Source: CAZDOD01 sp964506935 (GTDB lineage Bacteria; Desulfobacterota; Zymogenia; Zymogenales; Zymogenaceae). Taken from it: 15,562 nt of DNA. The stretch covers positions 1-15,562 of the forward strand of contig CAZDOD010000057.1 of NCBI GenBank assembly GCA_964506935.1. Direction: 5' to 3'. Made by a program: the position numbers and the translations under genes. Below are positions 1 to 5,293 of the stretch, piece after piece. Each line of letters opens with the position of its first letter. Within the stretch, counting starts at the first letter, position 1. The notes under the pieces were generated by a model, which searched no databases, had not been told where the DNA came from, and worked only from the letters and a program-made list of their open reading frames with translations.

Positions 1-305
1 GTACATCCGCCTATATATGATGCCGTGCAACCGACGATGCAGGTTGTAGTACATGTAGTACAGCCTCCGATAGATTCGATGCATCCTGTGGTGCATAATG
101 TGCAACCTGTACACAGTGTGCACGCCTCACCGCACGGGACACAAGACGCGCCGCCTGCGATTGCGATAACCGTATATGCGGCGGTCGAAAGGAGGGCCGT
201 GCCTGTGGCCTTTAGGAATTTTCTCCTAGAGAGATCATCTTTGATATCAGTTCCCTTTTTCTCTTCTTCGTCAGTCTTGATCAGATCCGGTTTTTCCTTT
301 TCCAT
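1..305 (-). CDS. Tat-leader CXXX-repeat RiPP-like precursor, copy 1 (3' end cut off by window edge)
   Basis: This is the most distal visible member of the precursor array and it runs off the left edge. I chose the ATG at 305-303 because it reads straight into the conserved leader; upstream ATGs at 313 and 324 hit stops within about 18 codons. An AAGG lies about 9 bases upstream. Residues 24-32 carry the twin-arginine motif (DDLSRRKFL), followed by a hydrophobic stretch ending near AIAGGASC. The N-terminal Cys block (C55, C58, C62, C65, C68, C71) is identical in spacing to the other copies. Beyond C75 the four-residue Cys rhythm is broken: the segment IESIGG lacks an expected Cys and one codon, one interval is only CTTC, and residue 97 is Tyr where a Cys would fall. 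I see 12 Cys before the edge. It could be a diverged functional precursor or one beginning to decay; the remainder is not visible. Confidence 0.75.
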   Translation of the reverse strand, partial: MEKEKPDLIKTDEEEKKGTDIKDDLSRRKFLKATGTALLSTAAYTVIAIAGGASCVPCGEACTLCTGCTLCTTGCIESIGGCTTCTTTCIVGCTASYIGGC

Positions 306-510
306 CTTGACATGCCTTATCCATTAAATTTCACAATAAACTTTGAATATGACCTCTAATCATCTCAAGCAATACAAAAATATAGAATATATCCGTAACT
401 CGGTCCGGAATCTTTATAATAGTATACGAATAAACGAAATCTTTATCCCGCTTCCTGATTTACGACCGATCTCCACTCCACAGTGCCGGTGATATAGTTG
501 CGCTACAAGA

Positions 511-1002
511 TTATGGTGGTATTATGCATATACCAGTAAGTGATGTGGTACATGATAATGTACACCCGCCTGTACAAATCATCGTGCATGCAATAATGCA
601 GCCTCCGGTACATGATAATGTACAACCACCCGTACAACCGCCTGTACATGCTGCCGTACAACCGCCCGTACATGGAGCGGTACAGCCCACGCAAGCCGCC
701 GTACATCCTCCGGTACATGATGCAGTACAACCGCCGATACAGGTCGCCGTACAACCACCGATACAGGCCGCTGTGCAGCCGCCTGTACATAAGGTACATC
801 CAGTGCAGAGCGTGCACGCTTCGCCGCACGGTACACAGGAAGCCCCGCCCGCAATCGCTATAACCGTGTATGCGGCTGTCGAAAGCAGAGCAGTACCTGT
901 GGCCCTAAGGAATTTTCTCCTAGAGAGATCATCTTTCGGATCAAACTCCTTTTTTTCCTCCCCCCCGGTTTTGGTCAGATCCCCTTTTTCCTTTTTCATC
1001 AT
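511..1002 (-). CDS. Tat-leader CXXX-repeat RiPP-like precursor, copy 2
   Basis: A 163-residue precursor protein. Residues 1-24 are charged and variable. LSRRKFLRA (26-34) is a textbook twin-arginine motif followed by an Ala/Thr/Leu-rich hydrophobic segment to about residue 53, ending in GG-ASC. After that come 27 Cys. The first six (56, 59, 63, 66, 69, 72) have mixed two- and three-residue gaps. From 72 to 151 a Cys falls every fourth residue, with a single slip (104 to 107), and a final Cys is at 159. The commonest units are CTGG, CTAx and CIGG. The tail CTT-x5-C-IIPP matches the layout of copies 3 and 4. Translation starts at a double ATG with AGGG upstream, inside a possible hairpin. No similar protein is recognised with certainty. 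The combination with the neighbouring radical SAM enzyme suggests a thioether-crosslinked product; a metal-binding or structural Cys-rich protein is the alternative. Confidence 0.85.
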   Translation of the reverse strand: MMKKEKGDLTKTGGEEKKEFDPKDDLSRRKFLRATGTALLSTAAYTVIAIAGGASCVPCGEACTLCTGCTLCTGGCTAACIGGCTATCIGGCTASCTGGCTAACVGCTAPCTGGCTAACTGGCTGGCTLSCTGGCIIACTMICTGGCTLSCTTSLTGICIIPP

Positions 1003-1027
1003 ATATACCCTAAATATATGTATATAT
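1001..1027 (-). promoter_or_regulatory. Possible start-codon hairpin, precursor copy 2
   Basis: On the minus strand ATATATAC and GTATATAT form perfect 8-base arms around an 11-base loop. The second arm includes the AT of the first start codon, and the AGGG ribosome-site candidate lies at the loop edge. Such a stem could mask initiation, but it is almost pure AU and would be weak, and a local transcription start inside it would prevent folding. Confidence 0.35.
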
Positions 1028-1096
1028 AAAATCGATCGGAAACACTAATCAAAACAATTTCAAATATAAAATACTTTTTCGTATCTAAAGCGTATT
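1003..1096 (-). repeat. 94-bp block upstream of precursor copy 2 (near-identical to 1642-1735)
   Basis: This 94-base, AT-rich segment immediately before copy 2 differs from the segment before copy 3 at only three positions by my alignment. It is absent upstream of copies 1 and 4. It may carry a local promoter: on the minus strand TTGATT is followed 17-18 bases later by a TATATA-type box, but these are weak matches in AT-rich DNA. Its near identity points to a recent duplication of gene plus spacer. Confidence 0.8.
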
Positions 1097-1110
1097 ACAT
1101 ATTCAATTCA

Positions 1111-1127
1111 GGGCGAAAACCGATCCC
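1111..1127 (-). other. Small hairpin downstream of precursor copy 3
   Basis: GGG pairs with CCC, then CG with CG, around an AAAAC loop (plus-strand view), with a two-base bulge (AT). It lies about 35 bases after the copy 3 stop codon. The matching hairpin after copy 4 has A-T in place of the outermost G-C pair, a compensatory change. No U-tract follows, so it is not a standard terminator. Confidence 0.35.
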
Positions 1128-1161
1128 AATCCTCAAATTTCAACGATTAATACCCTTTATA

Positions 1162-1641
1162 CTATTGCGGGTAAGTACACAAATAGGTGTATATTGTTGT
1201 GCATGAGGCGGTACATGATGACGTACATGATGCCGTACAAATTGCGACACAACCGCTTGTACACACAAGTACGCAACCTCCTGTACATGATGCCGTACAA
1301 CCGCCCGTACATGCCGAGGTGCAGCCCACACATGCCGCCGTACATCCACCGATACATGATGCCGTACACCCACCGATGCATGTCGCCGTACAGCCACCGA
1401 TACATGTTGCCGTGCAGCCACCCGTACATACGGTACATCCGGTGCACAGCGTGCACGCCTCGCCGCACGGCACACATGACGCCCCACCCGCAATCGCTAT
1501 GACCGTATATGCCGCGGTCGAAAGCAGGGCCGTGCCTGTGGCCTTTAGGAATTTTCTCCTAGAGAGATCATCTTTCGGATCTAATTCCTTTTTTTCCTTC
1601 CCCTCGGTTTTGATCAGATCCCCTTTTTTCTTTTTCATCAT
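1162..1641 (-). CDS. Tat-leader CXXX-repeat RiPP-like precursor, copy 3
   Basis: A 159-residue paralogue of copy 2. The leader is nearly identical, with SRRKFLKATGTALL around residues 27-40. There are 26 Cys: 56, 59, 63, 66, 69 and 72 form the fixed block, then one every four residues to 147, with the same single slip at 104-107 as copy 2. A last Cys at 155 follows a seven-residue Cys-free stretch (TTIYTYL), and the protein ends in TYPQ. Between Cys the residues are almost only Thr, Gly, Ala, Ser and Ile/Val. Differences from copy 2 in the leader DNA fall largely at third codon positions of this frame (for example ACA/ACC and GCC/GCG), which supports this strand as the coding one. It starts with a double ATG and has the same upstream block as copy 2, so the gene plus its spacer looks like a duplicated unit. 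Confidence 0.86.
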   Translation of the reverse strand: MMKKKKGDLIKTEGKEKKELDPKDDLSRRKFLKATGTALLSTAAYTVIAIAGGASCVPCGEACTLCTGCTVCTGGCTATCIGGCTATCIGGCTASCIGGCTAACVGCTSACTGGCTASCTGGCVLVCTSGCVAICTASCTSSCTASCTTIYTYLCTYPQ

Positions 1642-1666
1642 ATATACCCTAAATATATGTATATAT
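1640..1666 (-). promoter_or_regulatory. Possible start-codon hairpin, precursor copy 3
   Basis: The same 8-base inverted repeat and 11-base loop as at 1001-1027, again overlapping the first ATG of the double ATG. Conservation here is only weak support, because the whole block is nearly identical by recent duplication. Confidence 0.35.
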
Positions 1667-1735
1667 AAAATCGACCGGAAACACTAATCAAAGCAATTTC
1701 AAATATAAAATACTTTTTCGTATCTAAAGTGTATT
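1642..1735 (-). repeat. 94-bp block upstream of precursor copy 3 (near-identical to 1003-1096)
   Basis: Partner of the 1003-1096 block, of the same length and with three substitutions (in the ATCGAYCGG, AAARCAATTT and AAAGYGTATT contexts). Homology continues more weakly into the rest of both spacers, including a shared small hairpin. Confidence 0.8.
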
Positions 1736-1761
1736 TCAGATCAGATCTAAATATCAATTCA

Positions 1762-1778
1762 AGGCGAAAACCGATCCT
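1762..1778 (-). other. Small hairpin downstream of precursor copy 4
   Basis: Counterpart of the 1111-1127 hairpin: AGG/CCT outer stem, CG/CG inner stem, the same AAAAC loop and the same AT bulge. The outer pair is A-T here and G-C in the other copy. Confidence 0.35.
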
Positions 1779-1812
1779 AATTTCTCAAAGTCAACGACTC
1801 AATAGCTTTAGA

Positions 1813-2220
1813 CTATTGTGGGTAAATACATAAATTGATAAATGTTGTGGTACATGCGGCGGTACATGATGCCGTGCATGACGCCGTACATGATGCTGTA
1901 CAACCCCAGGTGCATGAAGATGTACAACCGCCTACACAAGACGAAGTACAACCGCCTATACATGTCGCCGTACAGCCGCCGATACAGGTCGCCGTGCAGC
2001 CACCAGTGCATATAGTACAACCGGTACACAGTGTGCACGCCTCACCGCACGGGACACAAGACGCCCCACCCGCTATTGCGATAACCGTATATGCGGCGGT
2101 CGAGAGCAGGGCCGTGCCTGTGGCCTTCAGGAAATTTCTCCTCGAAAGGTCATCTTTTAAATCGACTCTCTTTTCCTCTTCCCCTTTGGCACCGGTCACT
2201 ATCCTCTCTTTCTCTTTCAT
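1813..2220 (-). CDS. Tat-leader CXXX-repeat RiPP-like precursor, copy 4 (maturase-proximal)
   Basis: The shortest complete precursor, 135 residues and 20 Cys, directly following the radical SAM gene. Its ATG sits 16 bases after the maturase stop codon and behind a strong ribosome site (AAAGGAGT at 2236-2229), so the two are almost surely co-transcribed. The leader has SRRNFLKATGTALL. The Cys block at 55, 58, 62, 65, 68 and 71 is as in the other copies; then Cys falls every four residues without any slip up to 123. The seven-residue gap TTTFINL and a last Cys at 131 come before IYPQ. Compared with copies 2 and 3 it has six or seven fewer Cys, consistent with gain or loss of 12-base units. The core is cytosolic until Tat-type export if the leader functions as it appears. 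Confidence 0.87.
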   Translation of the reverse strand: MKEKERIVTGAKGEEEKRVDLKDDLSRRNFLKATGTALLSTAAYTVIAIAGGASCVPCGEACTLCTGCTICTGGCTATCIGGCTATCIGGCTSSCVGGCTSSCTWGCTASCTASCTASCTAACTTTFINLCIYPQ

Positions 2221-2236
2221 CTTAAATTACTCCTTT

Positions 2237-3730
2237 TTATTTACAATCTAATATATGATGATCAGATACTTCCTTTTTAGTGGCGCCTTCACGGGCTGAT
2301 GTTGCGGCGTCTTCAGCCATCTCCCAAAGTAAGACCTCCAAAACCGCTTTTGTATAGTTACAGTTGATCTTCTTTGTATATTGTATTACATTTTTAGAAG
2401 CGTTCGGGTTGTCCATAACTATGAGCTTCCCCACAGGACATCCACCGCTACACAGATAACGCCATTTGCATTCCCTGCAACCTTCCATATTATCCACATG
2501 CAGTAGATCCATCATAGCGTCAAGGACTTCGGTATCGGGGTAGTTGTCATCCAAGATGTTCCCGATGAAGAATCGCTTCAATCCGACCAGATAGATACAC
2601 GGATATACATCTCCATTGACGTCAACAACGGGCGTGTTGCCGTAGGGTGCGCCGCATCCCACGACCATACGCGCCCCAGGGCTCACTTTGCCAATATATG
2701 TGCTGAAAGGAAATAGTTGACTCGTGTCCCAAATCTTACTCTTATAAATTTTTGTTAGGCCGTCGATTATCTTTTTGGGAGATGGGAGGAGCCATTCAGG
2801 AAAAATGTATTCATCGGAATTAACCGGATTTATCGGAACGAAGGCGCTTGATGCCCCACCAAGGTCTTTGTGGAGTTTTGATATTTCATACATGTGGTCC
2901 TGATTTACCGATGTAACGGTCGAACGCAGGTTTACCTGCATCCCCGAGTCTATAATGCGCTTGACATTGTCAGTGATGCTTTTAAAGGATGGCTTTCCAT
3001 TTTTAAATGGCCTGAGCTGATTATGGATATCCGGGGGGCCATCGATATCGCATAAAAAATTTATCTCATATTTCTTCGCCCATTCCAAGAGGTCACTCGG
3101 TAGATGGGCCAGATTTGTCGTCAGGCCATATACAATCTTTTTGTCCTTATGTTTAGGTTTTATATTCTTTTCGCAGTGTACTATTACCTTTTTTGCAAGG
3201 GGCCAGTTCATGAGTGGCTCGCCGCCGAAGAAAACTATATCAAGTCTGCCGTCAGGGGCTATTTTTTCAAGGCATTTCTCCACACTCTTATAAGCCACCT
3301 CCTCTTTCATCATGAGATGTTCTTCTTTCCTGTAGGTTTCCACTCCGTTGAGGCAGTAGATACACCCGAGGTTACACGATTGCGTCAGCAAAAGATAGAG
3401 CGACATACCCCGATTTATGTCTCTTGATATTTTTTTCGATGATATCTCAGCCTTATCATGGCCGGCCTTCTCCGAGTCTTTTGAAATAACGATCCTGTAA
3501 TTAAGCAGTACCTCAAGAAGACTGTAATCGTTGGGAAATGTTTCTTTTATCTTTTTGGGTGTTTGAAGTTTTTCTATCGACTTGAGGAATTTTTTTATAT
3601 ATTTTCTTCCGTTCGGAACATAGAGGGGATTGTTTTGATAGGAATTTGTCAGGAGGAGCTCATCGGTGCCCCTCTCCAACATGATCAGGTTTTCTGTGAC
3701 CTTAAGGCCTGTGTTTTCAGAAATTTCCAT
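2237..3730 (-). CDS. Radical SAM/SPASM peptide maturase for the CXXX-repeat precursors
   Basis: A 497-residue radical SAM enzyme. The cluster motif CxxxCxxC is at C119, C123 and C126 (CNLGCIYC) and the SAM-binding GGEP at 169-172. The C-terminal SPASM domain has the full Cys pattern: C359, then G373-x4-C378, C418-x2-C421-x5-C427-x3-C431, and C457. SPASM domains bind extra Fe-S clusters and are common in enzymes that modify ribosomal peptides. Residues 1-105 look like a separate small domain (strands and helices ending in LLEVLLNYRIVI) and could be a PqqD-like leader-binding element; this is inferred from layout only. Its position just upstream of four Cys-rich precursors makes Cys thioether formation (sactipeptide or ranthipeptide type) the likely chemistry. 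Known CXXX-repeat maturase families exist, but I cannot confirm membership by reading. The ATG at 3730 has only a weak AGAG ribosome site. Confidence 0.92.
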   Translation of the reverse strand: MEISENTGLKVTENLIMLERGTDELLLTNSYQNNPLYVPNGRKYIKKFLKSIEKLQTPKKIKETFPNDYSLLEVLLNYRIVISKDSEKAGHDKAEISSKKISRDINRGMSLYLLLTQSCNLGCIYCLNGVETYRKEEHLMMKEEVAYKSVEKCLEKIAPDGRLDIVFFGGEPLMNWPLAKKVIVHCEKNIKPKHKDKKIVYGLTTNLAHLPSDLLEWAKKYEINFLCDIDGPPDIHNQLRPFKNGKPSFKSITDNVKRIIDSGMQVNLRSTVTSVNQDHMYEISKLHKDLGGASSAFVPINPVNSDEYIFPEWLLPSPKKIIDGLTKIYKSKIWDTSQLFPFSTYIGKVSPGARMVVGCGAPYGNTPVVDVNGDVYPCIYLVGLKRFFIGNILDDNYPDTEVLDAMMDLLHVDNMEGCRECKWRYLCSGGCPVGKLIVMDNPNASKNVIQYTKKINCNYTKAVLEVLLWEMAEDAATSAREGATKKEVSDHHILDCK

Positions 3731-3852
3731 AAAATTTTCTCTTTTTTAACCAAACATCTGTATCCACTCCCCACCAACTATATACTAACCGCCTGTTTCA
3801 CTCTATACCCTTCTAACTAATGTCGTCCTATAAGTCTGTGTTGTAGAGCACA

Positions 3853-3866
3853 ATTTTCCGGAAAAT
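3853..3866. promoter_or_regulatory. 14-bp perfect palindrome (operator candidate)
   Basis: ATTTTCCGGAAAAT is fully symmetric and lies about 120 bases upstream of the maturase start, within the predicted leader. It could bind a dimeric regulator. I do not recognise it as a named box. Confidence 0.3.
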
Positions 3867-3986
3867 CACTGAACAGGTCTAAAAGAAAACTTAAGAATAA
3901 AAATTTGCTTCACATAATAATCTTCATATGCATTTTCACAAGACGAAATTGATTAATGTAGATGGGAAGCAATTTTTACGCTTTTC

Positions 3987-4016
3987 ATAGTAGGATAAAT
4001 AGAATTAAAATGTCAA
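3987..4016 (-). promoter_or_regulatory. Candidate promoter for the maturase-precursor operon
   Basis: On the minus strand a perfect TTGACA (4016-4011) is followed after 18 bases by TACTAT (3992-3987). The start site would be near 3980, giving an untranslated leader of about 250 bases before the maturase ATG. Confidence 0.5.
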
Positions 4017-4095
4017 GAGATTTTTTTAGTGATTTTATCAATATTCACCTTTAAGCGAATCTCGCTTCTTTGATATTTCCAATCAAAAATGACAT

Positions 4096-4121
4096 AAAAA
4101 AGAAAAATCTCATCGATTTTT
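4096..4121 (-). terminator. Weak intrinsic terminator candidate after rimI
   Basis: On the minus strand AAAAATC and GATTTTT form a 7-bp stem around a 5-base loop, followed by CTTTTTT. It overlaps the rimI stop codon. The stem has only one G-C pair, so its strength is doubtful. Confidence 0.3.
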
Positions 4122-4615
4122 TATACTCTCCTTGCCATAATGATGGCGTCCTCTTTGGTGTCGGTGTAATATTCTTCGACAATCTTTACTGTCTTAAATC
4201 TCAGACTATTGTATAGTCCAAAGGCCTCTTTATTGCTCTCCCTTACCTCCAAAAATGCGAATTGCCCCCCAATGCCCTTTGCCATGTCCAATGCAAACTG
4301 GAGTATCGCGGTTCCGATCTTCTGTCGCCTGTATTCTTCCTCCACAGCGATGCTGAGAATATGAACCTCACCATCCACGACCCAAAAACTCACATAACCT
4401 TTTACATCCCCGTTTAAATCAAACACGAAATTGTGTGAGCAATCGAGGCTTAATTCCCTCATGAATATCGCCCTCGTCCACGGGGTCGGGAACGATGACT
4501 TCTCGATCTTCAATACCTGCTCGATATCCTCAGGTATCATGGGCCTCATTACAGCCCTTTTTACAAGATCCATCTCATCCGGGATTTGATGATCCTTATC
4601 TTTTCTTATCGCCAT
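4121..4615 (-). CDS. rimI: RimI-type N-alpha-acetyltransferase (ribosomal protein S18)
   Basis: A 164-residue GNAT-fold enzyme that, in the RimI family, acetylates the N-terminal Ala of ribosomal protein S18 using acetyl-CoA. Recognisable features are the N-terminal IEKSSFPTPWT (37-47), the acetyl-CoA loop QKIGTA (98-103) preceded by EEEYRR, the stretch FLEVRESNKEAFGLY (121-135) with Asn128 and Tyr135 in the places of the catalytic-loop residues, and EEYYTDTKEDAIIM near the end. The first 20 or so residues precede the usual domain start; an internal ATG at Met15 with GGATGAG upstream is an alternative start. It lies 75 bases after the DUF47 gene on the same strand and may share its transcript. 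Confidence 0.88.
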   Translation of the reverse strand: MAIRKDKDHQIPDEMDLVKRAVMRPMIPEDIEQVLKIEKSSFPTPWTRAIFMRELSLDCSHNFVFDLNGDVKGYVSFWVVDGEVHILSIAVEEEYRRQKIGTAILQFALDMAKGIGGQFAFLEVRESNKEAFGLYNSLRFKTVKIVEEYYTDTKEDAIIMARRV

Positions 4616-4690
4616 TTTCTTTTTAAAAGCTGAAGAATACTTATTTTTACTGATGATTGATTTGACATTATCCTATTTTATCTTCCCGTC

Positions 4691-5293
4691 TCATGTCGAT
4701 TTCATTACTATGCTCAAGATAATATTCGCCGCCTCGTCACCCCTGTCCGCACTGTTGGAGAGGTGCCTGTATATCTCTCTCATCTTCAACATGTATATCG
4801 GGTCGCTTCCCTTGAATAGCTCGGACAAGGCCTGTCGGTATGCCTTTTCCATATAATTTTCGTTCTTTTTTGCCTTTACCGCGTGGTCGTTTGCGATCTT
4901 CGGATAGTCCTTGAGATATTTAAGTGACTTCACAAGCTCCTCCACCGCCGTTACCATGATGTTTATCATCTTCTTCACATGTCCATCCGCCGATATCTCA
5001 TATAGCTCCAGCTCATTCACGGTCGTCTGGGCGTAATCCATAACATCGTCCAATGCCCTTGAGAGCTGAAAGATATCCTCGCGGTCAATCGGCGTGGAAA
5101 AAGTACTATTCAACTCCTCGATCAATATCCTCCTGTTTTCGTCGCCCACCTTCTCGAGCATGTTGACACTTTCGGAACACTCTTTACACTGATTTTCAGC
5201 GTAGTCTTTTAAAGCCATCAGTCCTTCCAGGACCTTCTCGCCCTGCACAAAAAGGAGTCTATAAAAGTCCGCCTTTTTTCTGAAAAATCTCAT
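4691..5293 (-). CDS. DUF47/PhoU-like protein partnered with PiT permease
   Basis: A 200-residue, mostly helical protein of the DUF47 (YkaA/TIGR00153) type. These proteins resemble PhoU and are usually encoded next to PiT phosphate permeases, where they are thought to modulate uptake. The pattern is typical: an N-terminal RFFRKKADFYRLLFVQG, the helix with STPIDREDIFQLSRALDDVMDY around 66-87, and long amphipathic helices to the end. Its ATG overlaps the permease stop codon in an ATGA arrangement at 5290-5293, indicating translational coupling and a stoichiometric partner role. It is cytoplasmic, with no signal or membrane segment. Confidence 0.88.
   Translation of the reverse strand: MRFFRKKADFYRLLFVQGEKVLEGLMALKDYAENQCKECSESVNMLEKVGDENRRILIEELNSTFSTPIDREDIFQLSRALDDVMDYAQTTVNELELYEISADGHVKKMINIMVTAVEELVKSLKYLKDYPKIANDHAVKAKKNENYMEKAYRQALSELFKGSDPIYMLKMREIYRHLSNSADRGDEAANIILSIVMKST

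Larger units (their letters stand above)
1..2220 (-). repeat. Tandem array of four paralogous precursor genes with internal 12-nt (24-nt) repeats
   Basis: Gene starts at 2220, 1641, 1002 and 305 define units of about 579, 639 and 697 bases. Inside each gene the DNA repeats with a 12-base period (one Cys-X-X-X) and a stronger 24-base period (Cys-Thr-Ala-x plus Cys-x-Gly-Gly). The self-complementary hexamer TGTACA, encoding Cys-Thr, recurs many times. These periods explain the long open frames seen on the opposite strand, which read as Val-Gln-Pro-Pro repeats. Changes in repeat number between copies suggest slippage or unequal recombination. Confidence 0.85.
3731..4120. other. 390-bp intergenic region upstream of the maturase
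   Basis: No convincing gene is present. The stretch is AT-rich and holds a candidate promoter near 3987-4016, a 14-base perfect palindrome at 3853-3866, a short AAGCGA/TCGCTT inverted repeat near 4054-4068 and the rimI-side terminator candidate. If the promoter is real the maturase mRNA has a leader of about 250 bases, long enough for an RNA control element, although I see no known riboswitch. Confidence 0.6.

Noticed and set aside
523..800. CRISPR-like regular repeats
   Set aside because: The periods are 12 and 24 bases with no unique spacers, and they coincide with codons of a Cys-rich protein.
524..1048. Plus-strand ORFs over the precursor genes (also 25-327, 1187-1687, 1835-2251), reading as Val-Gln-Pro-Pro/Val-His repeats
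   Set aside because: They are mirror images of the Cys repeats: a 12-base period leaves several frames open. The minus strand has the Tat leader, ribosome sites and third-position changes, and sits with the maturase.
511..2220. Metallothionein
   Set aside because: There are no Cys-X-Cys motifs, the spacing is a strict CXXX, a Tat leader is present and a radical SAM enzyme is adjacent. Metal binding is not excluded but is not the best reading.
4054..4068. AAGCGA/TCGCTT hairpin as a terminator
   Set aside because: The stem is only six pairs and no U-tract follows on either strand.
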